Source of the DNA: Cliona cf. orientalis
Lineage: Eukaryota; Porifera; Demospongiae; Clionaida; Clionaidae
DNA length: 64,000 nt
Assembly: GCA_963930775.1 (NCBI GenBank)
Contig: OZ005698.1
Span: 434,001 to 498,000, forward strand
Direction of reading: 5' to 3'
Numbering within the stretch: position 1 is the stretch's first letter; every line of letters starts with the position of its first letter. Position numbers and translations under genes: made by a program. This document shows, in pieces, positions 1 through 12,117 of the stretch. The notes under the pieces are model-generated. The model had not been told where the DNA came from. It ran no database searches and was given only the letters and a program-made list of their open reading frames with translations.

Positions 1-872
1 GAGCTGGAGCAGATTGCTGAAGAGTTTATGAAGCAGTGTGGTTCGAGAACGTCGCAGATGAGACTTCCCATCTTCACCTCAATCCTCACGAAACTTGGCT
101 TCCAGCCTGAGCTCTGCACTCAGTGCTTCAAGTAAGTTACATTATTATTTATATTACGAATTAATCAGTTTTCCCCAACTTGATTGAAATTACTATTGCT
201 CCAATTAACAGTAAGTGGTTGATTAATTTTTTGGCCCTCAACCTGAGCTAGCGGTGCTTCAAGTGTTCTTGGTAGTGCATTATTTCAATTTGCATAACAT
301 ACACACTTACTTGATATACACTTGGAATAGAAACAGTTAGGAGATTACTGAAATTTCCCCTGGCAAGTTTTGTTGTCCCACTGTACCTAGCATGAATATC
401 CCCAATAAGAAAACAGTGGAAATAATGAAGCAAATACATCATTGTATAATAATATTATTAATTTATTGCTGTATTAATTTTGTTATATGCATGTACGTTT
501 TGTACTACTTGGATAGAAAATAATTATGTGCATTACAGCATTATAGGCTGGGTCACTTCACAACTCACTTCGTTGTTGTACAATGTTTAAATAATTTTTT
601 TGTGAATTATGGTATTTTCTGACCATTGTTTGACAGTGCTCTTCGCAGTAGCAGTTCCAAATCGGACGCTGACGGACTGACCCTGCTCGAGCTACAGGTA
701 GGCCTCTGTTGTCTTGACCCCTTGACCCCTCACGGTGGGGTCTGCGGGCAGCTGCGATGTCAAATGATTTACAACTTCTACACTCTCGGAAACACCAGCC
801 TCACTTTTGAAAACTTCAAGTAAGAAGGATATTTAGTTTGAATCTCTCCCTCTCACTCACTCCCTCTCTCTG

Positions 873-912
<40 letters not shown>

Positions 913-1088
913 AGAACCATGATAAGGGACATCCACAATCGTAAAAGTGTCACTCATAGCGAAGAAGAGTTGCAGAAAATAGCGGAGACAGAGTGGAAGT
1001 GAGTAAATCCCTAGTAATTAGACTTTTTTAAACACCTGGTTTAGTTGTCCTCATCTGTTGCAGCATGATTTTAAATTTTTCTCTCTCC

Positions 1089-1120
<32 letters not shown>

Positions 1121-4100
1121 CTCTCTCTCACTCACAACAAAGGGTATTTGGTGTGTCTCAAGAGAAAGGCGTTCCTCTCAGTGTATTCCTCAACGTGGTT
1201 GGTCAGCTAAAATTCCGTGGTACGTCCGTTCTGTTCCGCCTCCCCCGTCCTCCCGTCACCCGGACCACGCCCATCCCACCGGACGCCCCCCAGCCACTTA
1301 GTCCCGCCCCTTCCCCAAACGTTAGCCTCAATCGAAAAAGTACATCTGACGGCCCCTCTACTTCCTCGGAGCCAATCAAACGGGAAGAGGAAACCCCTGC
1401 AATTAGTGATCCTAAGAAGGCTCGCGTGGACACATTGGATTCTGCGACATCCAATGAAAGTGAGGAATCTATGGATTTCTCCCACTCGGACGAAGTGAGC
1501 GGCGATTCTTTTAAGTGCCCACCATCGATTGTCCTCGAAGACAGCACCGAGGTAACAAGCGATGGAGAGGGAGAGATAGAAAGCTTGCCCGGGCGCGACT
1601 ACACGATAGCTACGCATTTCGTGAAGGTTCGGAGGAGTGGTACTCTCTCTGATGTGACGACAATCTGGGACCTCGCTGGCACCGAGTGTCTCTCTGGTAG
1701 CCTTGACTCCATCGTTGCATCGAAGCCAGGGTTTGACCGACTGCCCTCCATTAACGCTTTCGACAGGGTGAGCTCAAAGATCAAGTGTATGGTACTAATT
1801 ATACATACCCTATATATACTATACCAGGTGTTTTCTTAAGATAGTGACATGATTATTTTACCTTAGGAATAAATTTTAACAAGTAGTGGCCCTGTACTTC
1901 CCTCCCCCCCCCCCCCCCACTGTGAATAATTAACAGACCGTTGAATGATTGATCTTCTTACTATAATAATTCAATGTGTAGCTAGTTACATGTACAAGTA
2001 GGAGTGTAGTATTATGAGCTGTGTCATCGTAATGGTTGTAATCTCAATACTCTGTAAATGGCCACCTGTCCAGTGTTGCGTAATAGAGGTTGATGTCATT
2101 CCAGCCATGTATTCAATAGACAGCTTCGTGCTATTAGTTAGTGATGCAACATTCTAGGACACATACTGTACTGATATACCTTCTTGTATTAGCTGATTGA
2201 GTACACCTGCTCTAGTTAATCTTGATCTCACCGCTCTACTACAATGTATCTACATAATAATTTTGCACACTTGTGTGTGTGTGTGTGCAGATAATGTAGA
2301 TGGTGGCATTAACTTCATAGTCATATGACTATTATGTTGTCATAGTAATAATTATCTTACTACATAGTTTGTTTTTATGATTCAATTTTGATACTCACAA
2401 CAGATAAAAAAAACCACATAAAAGTTGTAAAAGGATGAGGCATGAAGATTTTGAATTTTTTTTTTCTTTTTCAGACATCCAAGTCAAATGAGATGCTATC
2501 AGGTTTGCGTTACTTTGAGCATGCCCTGAAGGACAATGGGCGTGGCAAGCCAAAGCCGTCCTTCTCGTGGGGAGCGGTGGACATGGCCTCTGTCGCTCGA
2601 TGCTTCCAGCAGCTCTGCATCAAGGCCGTGGACGTCTTCCAGAGTGAACCACGCCTCCTTGAAGTCAACTCGCCAACCTATGTTCTAGGTGAGCTATTAG
2701 CTATACTTATTTTTATCACAACTGGGTTTCAAATTTTCACAATTTACCGTAAATTGCATTATTTAGTACTTTTTCTGTGTGTGTGTACGAAAATCAACAC
2801 ATAAGTGCAATTAATGGTGCAGTAGCAGTAGGGAATAGTTATTCACAAAATATTCGGTAGTATAAACAGGTGCTTACCCTACAATTGCTGTTAATTTTAA
2901 AAGTTATATACCTGTACGGTGATGATTTTGAAAGTGTTAATGCCAGCTAGAGTATGCGGAGTACTCGAAGGGGCAGGTTGTTTATGAAACGCTTTCAGTC
3001 AGAAATGCTCAAATACTGTGCTGCCAACGTGTACATGAAATATTTCTATCCCCCACCCCAATACTCCCACACACACCCCACGTCAGGTGATCTCCATGGC
3101 AACTTCCATGACTTGGTCTGTTTTGAGAAGGTTCTGTGGCGGATGGGCCCCGTTCTCACTCCCGCCGCATTCCTCTTTCTTGGAGACTACGTTGACCGCG
3201 GCCCACACGGCTTTGAAGTTGTGGCCTACCTCTTAGCTCAGAAGCTGCTAATGCCGTCCAAGTTTCTTCTTATTCGAGGCAACCACGAGATTCGTGCTGT
3301 CCAGGAGACGTTCTCCTACAAGGATGAGTGCGTGGAGAAGTTTGGTCCTGAGCTGGGGCTGGAGGTCTGGGAGGCAACGAATAGTGCCTTCGATGTCATG
3401 CCCATTGCAGCTGTCGTAGACAAAAAGGTACAGTTATATATTTTTGCCACTTGTACTATCCCCTCTTCTCTCTCTCTCCCTCCCACGCAGTTATATTTAC
3501 TGCAAAAAGGCCTCTGTGGCTAGGTAGATACATTATTGACAAATTTCACTCATTTATATTTATATGTATGCATTGATAATATTAGCCGTCAATCAACTGC
3601 CTTCTCTCTCTCTGTTTCTGTACAGGTGTTCTGTGTTCATGGTGGTATTCCCATCCCCTCGCTGGGGGACGGTCTCCTCTCATCCATCGACGATATCCCC
3701 ACCCACCTCCCGGACCCCATGGACCAGAGCCAACTGGCCTGGGAAATCATGTGGAACGATCCCATCAGGTATGCATTATCATGTGACTTGATCATGTGAT
3801 AGTCATAAGTTTGGCATCAAATTTATACGTATGATTATTGCCATAGCAGATCTATATGTATTTGCATAATGATGGTCATGTGATAGTCACATGATTTGTG
3901 TACTGCAGGAGTGAGGAGATCACTGATCCCATTGAGGAGAGTTTGGAGGAGAACAGTGGCTTCATCGATAACTTTGCCAGAGGGACAGCTCATATGTTCA
4001 GGTACATAACCCAGCTGCTTTTATGATTGTACCAATACTTGGGTACATGTACACAATGACCTTCTCTCTCTCCCTTCCCTCCGCAGTGCCAACGCGCTGG

Positions 4101-4297
4101 TACAGTTCCTGAAGCGCAACAGTCTCTCTCACGTCATTCGTGCTCATGAGTGCAAGGCAGCTGGCTTCCAGATCCAGCAACATGGCCGCCTTCTCACTGT
4201 CTTCTCTTCCTCCCACTACTGCGGGGCAACAAACGAGGCAGCCTGTGTGCTCATCGACAGCAAGAAGATTAGGACAATCCGTCTAGACACCACTTAA
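1..4297 (+). CDS. PPP-family serine/threonine phosphatase with helical, EF-hand-like N-terminal region (5' end outside window)
   Basis: Predicted exons 1-131, 637-819, 915-998, 1143-1767, 2475-2688, 3087-3427, 3626-3768, 3909-4001, 4087-4297 keep one frame (674 residues, N-terminus missing). The C-terminal half has every metal-site motif of PPP phosphatases: GDLHGN, GDYVDRG, GNHE, HGG and RAHE, so it should be an active metal-dependent Ser/Thr phosphatase. The loop that reads SAPNY in PP1 reads SSSHY here. The first about 165 residues are helical and resemble divergent EF-hand pairs, without convincing calcium loops. A Ser/Thr/Glu-rich linker in exon 4 (about residues 170-320) separates the parts. 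This order differs from PPEF, where EF-hands are C-terminal. The phosphatase class is certain; the subfamily is not. It converges on TRAPPC11 with 382 bp between stop codons. Confidence 0.88.
860..913 (+). repeat. CT microsatellite abutting a splice acceptor
   Basis: A pure CT run ends at the TTTCAG acceptor of the exon beginning at 915, so the microsatellite doubles as the polypyrimidine tract. A similar run at 1079-1131 precedes the next exon. Confidence 0.8.
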
Positions 4298-4679
4298 AAT
4301 GTTAACCCTTTCACTACAACATTGTTATTAATTTTTGCGTATTTTATTTTGCATCATGTTATAGAGCTGAAATATTATTATGTCTGTGTGAGTGATTTAA
4401 AGCTGTTAATTAATTTTGATGTGATCATTATATATATGTACTCTTGTCATGTGACCATAACTTATTGTTTGAGTGTACGTTATTTCGTGTGCCGTTCACA
4501 TTATGAACTCCTAATAGTATTATCCTTGCTACACAAAATTAATAGTACGTATTATAATAATATCCATGCAATAAAGTGATACCTTCGGTGATGTATGAAC
4601 ACAAAAATTTATATCTTTACCTGTAGAAATCATCAATTCAATTAACAATAATTATTATTACAAAATCCAACTCATGTTG
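4298..4679. other. Convergent 3' intergenic region
   Basis: AT-rich space between the stop codons of the phosphatase gene and TRAPPC11. Apart from a poly(A) signal I see no gene or repeat. Confidence 0.7.
4570..4575 (+). promoter_or_regulatory. AATAAA poly(A) signal for the phosphatase gene
   Basis: Canonical AATAAA about 270 nt after the stop codon at 4295-4297; no better candidate lies closer. Confidence 0.5.
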
Positions 4680-7600
4680 CTAGGCAACGGATGAGATGGA
4701 GAGGTCAGGGTCCACATCGTCTCTGACTATCGGTGAGGGTTTGACATAGACAGAGGTGGGAAGCATGGACGTGTTTATTGTAGGCTCCTCCCCCTTCCGA
4801 AGCCACACAAGGTCAAGGGTCGGCAGGTGGACCAGTCCCGTCAGCACGGGGTAGAGGTTAAAGGTCAAAGAATACTTGGATAGTGGCAATATCCGGAAAT
4901 GACACTGCAATTGAAAAAATTAAAAAATTTCTATCTGTCATCGATCAGGTTTTTTTTTTTATGCAACCACAAAAAAAAGTTTCAGGCATCCATTACTACT
5001 TCTCTAGCAAAATCCTACCTTGTTTACCAAAAAAAATTTTTTTTCAAAAATTTCCTTAACTTTCAACTATTTTTGAGTTCTCGGTTGGGAATCTGTCACA
5101 TTGTAACTAGCTAGATCATGATACACCAACCAGACATACATAATAATTATTACACTCACCACTCTGTTTCCTGCGTACATGAAAGCCTCGCTCTGGCCCA
5201 TCTTGGCCTCCACCTCCTGAACCAGCGAGGTCCGGTTCTGAACCGTGTACGACACTGTCATGATCTCGTGAAGCTGACCACTGGCAGGTATGTCTGCAAA
5301 AAACAAGAAGAGAAGGGAGAGGGGGGGCGTAATAAAACTCCAGAAAAACGGATTGAGCGTGATAAAAAATTTAAGACTAGATGCTTTTAACATTAAAAAC
5401 TTGAAAATAGGTTCCACATGTACATGTTAATTCAGTAGGGTTTATCTTCAAACAAAAAGAGAAGGGGGGGACATAATAAAACTCCAGAAAAAAAGATTGT
5501 GTATGATAAAAAAATTAAGACTAGATGCTTTCAACATTGAAAAGTTGAAAATAGGTTCCACGTGTACACGTTAATTCAGTAGGGTTTATCTTCAGTGCTG
5601 TAAGTCAGCTAGTCTACATGACAATCACGCCCTCAGTGCAAAAAGAGAGTTGACGTACCTGCTGAAATGGTGAATGGTCTTAGCTTTGCTGTGATTGGTG
5701 GAAAGCTGACGGTGCTGATGAGGCTGTGAGGGTGAGAGGAGGTGGCCCTCTTCCAACGAATTGTGTACGTCCCCAGCGAGAGGGAGAGGGAGGTGTGACC
5801 GTCGCCAGCCGAGAGAGAGGAGGAGGAGGAGGGAGGGAGTGGAGGGGTGGAGGAGGGTTTGGGGACGACTAGGCAGTGACACTCCGTGGCTTTGTCACCT
5901 GGTTCCAGCTCCACTGAGGGACAAATATGTCACAGTGCATGAGAGAGAGAGAGAGAGTGTGTGTCTGAATTCTTGAACAAGAATATTCTTCAACTTACGT
6001 CCTTCAATCTGTGACTTGCCATTCCCTTCCTCTCCCACTCCTTTGCCCTGTGCAGCATAAAAAACACTGTCACTATCACACAAATATACATAGCACAATC
6101 TAATATTGACAGAAATTAAAGTAGAGATTTATTATGTTAAGATTATTAGCAGCAATTTTTGCTGACCTGGTGGAATTGGGAGCTCTGTATGATGAGTTGC
6201 CATGGTGACGTACAGTGTATCTCTGTCATGAGGACAAAGGGTTCATCGTAGACAACCTGGTAGGCGCCAAGGGGTTTGAAGTCCGTGGAGAGAAGTTTGT
6301 AGATCATGTCAAAGGGCTTGGCTATCTTAACTGTGGCTGAGTGAGACTGAGAGGGAGAGAGGGAGAGGGGGAAAGAGAGAGAGGAGGGGGAGGGGTGAAG
6401 AAAATAAATTTGCCCAACTAAAGAATCCATGTACATGTACATGGCTACACGATACAGCTCAAAAATTGAAAAATTACCTTTTGGCAGAGGCATAGGACTG
6501 GCTCCCAATCTTCACGAACCGTGCAGGCAATATGATACATCACCTACATGTACAAAAAGAAAGAAAGAAAGAAAGAGTTTCATTTACCCACACTCTCCCC
6601 TCTATCTTAATCTCCCTTCTCACGTTGACGTCCAGTTTCCTTGCTCCTATCCCATTGGAGCAGAGGTACACCTGTCGTTCGAACTTCGACCCCTCATCCA
6701 GCTGGCCGCAGCTGAGTTCAACCTGGTGACCTTGTTGGTGGCGACTCTGCTTCCCTCGCTCTGGGCTCTGGGGGGCAGAACTTATGGGCGGGGCATCAGA
6801 AAGTTCAGCTACACAATGCAACATAATATACGCACCTAAACATTCTCCACAGCTAAGGAATCCAACTAATAATGATAGGGGCATGAGTACCTATGGGCTG
6901 TCCTTCATCGAGGCTCTCTGGCAGAGTGAGAACCAGCTGTAGGTTGGTGATGGGCAGCTGCTCCTGATTAGTGATCTCCACTCGGATGCAGTAGTGCTCT
7001 CCGGTGAGGGCAGGGGGCTGGTGGCGAAGAGCTATACCAATACAGGGGGAGCGAGGCTGGATACTTTTGGGGGGTCGGGATGGAGGGAGAGAGAGAGAGA
7101 GAGAGAGAGATAGGTCACATAACCAGATTATAATGTAAGAATAATATCATCGGAAGATGTATAAATATCAAATAGCAGTGTGGCACAGAATAATACTACC
7201 GTAGATTGCGATATTTTCGCCGTTAAATATTTCGTCAACGACCTTTTCCAACAAAAATTAAGCACACGAAGTATTTTGTGTAACGTACGTCAACCTATAC
7301 CTATTTTATTCGCTAAAGTCTGGCAACGAAATTTAGACTATGCGAAAAAGTTACAAGCAAAATATTTTACCGGCAAAAATATCCCGATCTACGGTAAATC
7401 ATGGCACTCACTAGGTGGAGCTGGCTGAGTGGATCTTCTGCCAGTGCAGAGGCGGAGGTAGAGTGGAGAAGGTCTCTGAGCTCCCTCTAGTCCAGACCAG
7501 GTTGGCATGGCAACCCTCTCCCTCGAGGACGGCTGTCACAGAGTGAACCTAATAATAGCATAATACGAATACAACGCATGATCCAATGAAATTAGCAAAT

Positions 7601-10600
7601 TCTCATAATATTTATACATGGAGTGATTGACGACCTTTAGCATGTAATTGAAATTCATATTAGATTAAGTACAGCATACATGTATATTATGCCAGTGGTC
7701 TTTACACATGTGTTAGGATATTTGCAATACCTACATTAGCACTCTTCCACTGTCAGTCTGAATAATCATACCGGTACATGTATTATTATCTTAAACTTGC
7801 GTGTGCACTTACCTCGATGGTGTCCCTGACTGAAGACTGGCTAGCAGGGAACGTGAAGGAGAAGCTCTTCACCTGATAGGGCTCCAGCTGGAAACTAGAC
7901 TCCACCCTACAGTGCTTGTTGTACTCCTGGAAATACGAAATAAAATTAATAATGCCATGATCAGCGCTCCCCTAGTGTATCAATTTTATCAACACCAAGC
8001 AGTGGTCATGTACACATACTTGTGGGAGGGAGAGGGGAGATTTGTATGTATCACCATAATTATATTATTTTTACCTCCTGGAAGAATAGTACGCACAGCT
8101 TGGTGAGATTGAGAGGGAGGGGGGCGGTGGAGAGAAGAGAGACAGTCAGCTCCACAGGCTCATCAGCTCTGAACGACGCACACAGAAATCTAGTCCGACA
8201 CTCCACTGTAAAATGGAGAATTATGAATAGGGCTCTAGAAGCAGTCACGAAAAAAATATTGAGGGGGGTGTAATATTAACTAAAATTTAATATCAGTGGG
8301 GGGGGGGGGAAGCTAGTTGTCCCCCTGTAAGTGAAATTCTGTGTAATAATATGGTAGGGTATTTTCTCACCACAAGCAGCTAGTGATGATGCCCGCACAG
8401 TGATCTTTCGAGGCTTCTCTGATTTCCAAAGCTCCTCCCAGCTCTGTTGAGCCACGCCCAGCACCTCACTGACCACACCCACCTCTGGCGATGGCGTACG
8501 TCCCTTGAATAAATCAAAGTCACACGAATACAAAAAAAAATCAGTCTAACAAAAAAAAAGATTATACATGTAACCTACTGCTAAAATAGAAACGATGTTG
8601 TTCTGCAGCCTCTGTTTCTCGTCCATGGGAATGGAAAAATCTAACAATTTCTGTCAAGGATTCTTTGACTATCAGCTCAAACAAAAATATCCATACATGT
8701 ATACATCACAACTCAGCTAGCTGTGAGTAAGAAGTTACAAGGATACATCGACTGGTCAGCTCTAGAGCGGCATCAAGGTAGTCTGGCAGCCTCCCAAGAA
8801 GAAATGAACACCTATCAGAAAATTTTTTTTTGTATATATAAAACTAGAGTACCTGAACTATATGCAGCGAATTACTGACCTGAGCATGGTCTGCAGTACA
8901 CTGGAGAGGGCACCCCACCACTGCTCCTGACGGTAGAGGACAACCACACCCCCAAGAAGACTAAATATTTTCAGGGAAAAAAATAAACTCAACTTAATAT
9001 CTTGATGAAGATTGTGAGACTGTGGTGTCATGTGATACTCACGTGATTGCATTGTCGTACTGCCTGACGTGGTAGTACTCCTCTGCCAGTAGCACCTTGA
9101 GTAGAGCGATCATCCGCTCAGAGCGATGACTCTTGAAGTGGTTGATGGCTTTGGACAGCAGGGGAATGATCTGCCACTGAGGAGGAGAGAGAGAAACAGA
9201 ACATGTACGTGAAATGCTCAGCTTTTATAACCAGAGGCAAACCACCTAGTACATTAATTTCTTTTATGTTGTATTCTTCCCAAAATTTAAACTCACAGAG
9301 TGCTCAACCGCGTACTCCATAGCCTGCATGGTCGTGATACACTTCGCACGGAGCTCCATATTAGACGGCTTGTCATCTATACGAAAGAAAAAAGATTATT
9401 TTTGTCAAAAATTCAAAAAAATTATCTTCTCCACCAACTTTAGTGTATAATAATATACTAACCAGTCAAGTCTTTTCTCCAGGGCCTCTGTCCACAGTAA
9501 CTTGTCTCTGGCAGAGGTGACACCAGCTGGGAGGAGGTGCTCTTGGACGCGTCTAGACACAGCCTGTTGCTCAGTCTCTTCCTCTCGATGGCGTAGAGGG
9601 CGGCCTGGTAGTAGTAGATGCCAGGGTTCTGCGTCTGGAGGTCCTTCAGACCTAGCTTCACCGCCTCACTGAATAGATCTCCAAAGGCACTGAACCTGCA
9701 GTGAAATAGAGGTATCACACCAAAGATCTGGAAATTTGTAATACGAAATTTTTGTATGATAAATTATTTACATAGGAACGACCCCATACAACTGTACTAT
9801 AATAGTCCACATAAAGCGGCATATATTCTTATAAGATTGATTTTCATAGCTGCCATAATAACAGACTACGAAAATATTTTGCAATAAAATTTCCTATAAT
9901 AATAATATTCCAACTACACATACATGTATATGCACAAGAATAGCTCATCACCAAGCTACATATTATTATACAATGTATGCAATATCATTAATTTTTGTTC
10001 TCCCTCACTGTCTTGAGAGCCACTCCATGTGTTCAAAGGCCAGCTGCCTTGGACCTGTGTCGACAGAGAACCTGTCCACGTGCTTCCTGAACTGAGCAAC
10101 GGAGTTGACTGGCTCCTCAGACTCGAACGAGAGTCGACAGATCTTGTAGTTGATGAAGCCGGCGACCATCTTGAACTCCATGGCACGGTCGTCGCCAAGG
10201 TACATGTTCTCAAGGAGATAGCTGTAGGCCGAGCGATACAACCTGAGAAACAGGGCGGTGTGTGTGTGTGCATGTGCTTATTACCTACACTACCAATATT
10301 ACTTTATCCTACATTACCAATATTACTTAATTTATCAATATTACTTACTTTACCCTACATTACCAATATTACCATTAATACCATGTTTATGCTAATAAAA
10401 CACAATATCTAATTAATATATCTCAAAGTTACTATCTGAATAAACACGGGACTTACTTTACTAATATTACCCAAATTACCAATTTTATCCACATTACCAT
10501 TATTACTTACTTTACCTACATTACCCAAAATACCATTGATCTTACTTGAGAGCATTGGCAGGCTCTGCCTTCATCTCCGTGAAGAAGGCCATCTTGAACA

Positions 10601-11807
10601 TGTGTCTGATGTGAAGCAGAAGCATGCCTGGCTTGCCCACCAGCAGCTCCCTGTGGGCCTTCACGTACTGCACCTGGTTAGTGTAGTACTGGATCGCTCT
10701 CTTGTACAGCTGCTCCTCAATCCTACCGGGGGGGGGGGGGGGGGGGGTGGGGGGTGGGGGGAGTATTGGAGGGTAAAAAAAAAATTGTGAAGATTATAGT
10801 GCCAATATAAACTGATAAAGTGTATAATAGTGAAAATAAGGGCTAGAGAGAGAGAGAGAGAGAGAAGAAGAAGAAGAAGAGAAGAGGAGAAAGAGAGACA
10901 AACTCCAAACTCACTTCATGACAAATCCCTGTGGTCTCTGTGTAAATGGTAACACGAATAGATTCAGCCTTGGTAGCTCACACGCCGCACACAGCGCACT
11001 CCCTCTCTCGCTCTGAATACTGCTGGCCTCCCCGGCTGGCATGGGGGGCCCTGACTGCAGCAGCACTATCACTATCTCCGTGCTGTGGTTGTGGAGGGCC
11101 GAGCGTATCACCTCCACCTTGGAGACGCACTCTAACTGTCGCTCGTCCCACAGAGCGTCGGTCCAGTCGAGGTCGAAGAAGAAGACGACCAGAGCTGGCA
11201 TCTCCTCGCTGTGCTTCAACAGCCATCTCTGCTTGAGGATGCCAACTGGAGTGTAGTCATCGTAGCTGATACGCTGAGAAAGAAAGATGTGTATATTGAT
11301 TAAATTAACCCTAAAGCCTCGTCCACAGACCACTTGTTCGTTAAACTCTGGGAGAGGCCCCCTATAGCACTGCTACCCCCTCCCCCTGCCCAATTCTCTA
11401 AATTAAACACTAAATATGTACTTATAAATGCAATAAGTAAGTGTATGTCACAAAAAATATCTGGGCACCATTATGGTGCGCATTATTTGGAATAAAATCA
11501 CGCATTTTCTCCTGGACTAGACACTCACGCTGCTTGAACTGCTGGTGGCGTAGATATGGTTAGCAGGAAACAGTTTATAGAGGATGGGTTTTCTCTCGGC
11601 TCGCCGGCTTCCCGTCGTGAACTCGTCCCATACCATGCGGTGTACGGCGTTGTTCCGCACGTCCAGCCCAGACAGTGCAATGAGGCAGCGAGGCGTTTTC
11701 AGCAGCGCCTCTGGAAACTTGTACCCAGAAGCTCCAGCGACGGACGAACTCTGCTGCTGTCCTCCGGATCCAACACTTGCCTGCTGCTCCGACATGTTGA
11801 ATAGCAA
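4680..11807 (-). CDS. TRAPPC11: TRAPPC11, trafficking protein particle complex subunit 11 (Foie gras family)
   Basis: Twenty-one exons (11529-11807, 10915-11273, 10546-10722, 10009-10242, 9463-9695, 9297-9376, 9043-9176, 8880-8960, 8739-8811, 8579-8650, 8371-8503, 8075-8205, 7813-7926, 7412-7548, 6891-7063, 6588-6808, 6167-6346, 5999-6047, 5659-5913, 5160-5293, 4680-4904) give about 1157 residues in frame; the human protein is 1133. Diagnostic stretches are GLDVRNNAVHRMVWDEF near the N-terminus, FINYKICRL and LQTQNPGIYYYQAA in the Foie gras region, and a C-terminal gryzun-like beta region ending SVYVKPSPIVRDDVD. It is a subunit of TRAPPIII, acting in ER-Golgi traffic and autophagy. A second in-frame ATG lies 12 nt downstream of the chosen start. 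The promoter is probably shared with the divergent protease gene 310 bp away. Confidence 0.95.
7088..7111. repeat. GA microsatellite (CT on the coding strand)
   Basis: AG-dinucleotide run 25 nt upstream, in gene orientation, of the TRAPPC11 exon starting at 7063. Confidence 0.75.
7197..7396. mobile_element. MITE-like element in a TRAPPC11 intron
   Basis: About 200 bp bounded by inverted ends TACCGTAGATTGCGATATTT and its near-complement ending at 7396, flanked by TA-type context. It lies in the intron between exons 7412-7548 and 6891-7063. A reading frame crossing it is chance. Confidence 0.7.
10270..10535. repeat. Short AT-rich minisatellite in a TRAPPC11 intron
   Basis: Irregular repetition of units like TTACCAATATTACT, at least eight times. 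Part of a MITE-like copy (about 10379-10452, starting TACCATGTTTATGCTAATA) sits inside it and matches the ends of the element at 53311-53475. Confidence 0.6.
10730..10761. repeat. Poly-G tract followed by GA-rich repeats
   Basis: About 30 nearly uninterrupted G residues in the intron between TRAPPC11 exons 2 and 3; AG and AAG microsatellites follow at 10846-10895. Confidence 0.8.
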
Positions 11808-12117
11808 CGCTAGCTATAGCCACGCCCATCATGCAATAATTGGTAGGGGTTCCCCATTAGTAACCCACCCCAGCTGACGTTTGCAAGGGAGTTCGAGTAG
11901 GGGCTTGATTTAATATCTCTGTCAAGTGTGTGCACTCTAGAGCGGAGAACGTAAGTGTAAATTGCGTAAATTATGATATCAGGAGTAACCGTTATTAAAT
12001 TATTTACAAGCATCAATCAATGTTTACTGTCAAACGCTTGTACTCTTGTACTCAACCACAAATTATACACACACACACATACACGTACACACACAAATCG
12101 TCATACAATAGCTAATA
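11808..12117. promoter_or_regulatory. Divergent promoter region, TRAPPC11 / protease gene
   Basis: 310 bp separate the two start codons on opposite strands, so both 5' UTRs and core promoters must lie here. A short CA-rich microsatellite is at 12064-12095. No clear TATA box was seen. Confidence 0.55.

Noticed and set aside
1203-1617. Long antisense frames over the phosphatase linker exon
   Set aside because: They mirror a real coding exon with strong codon bias and have no motif of their own.
7180-7428. 82-residue open frame in a TRAPPC11 intron
   Set aside because: It runs through the MITE-like element at 7197-7396 and into the antisense of a TRAPPC11 exon; no family resemblance.
10946-11333. 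Plus-strand frames opposite TRAPPC11 exon 2
   Set aside because: Shadow of a clear TRAPPC11 exon.
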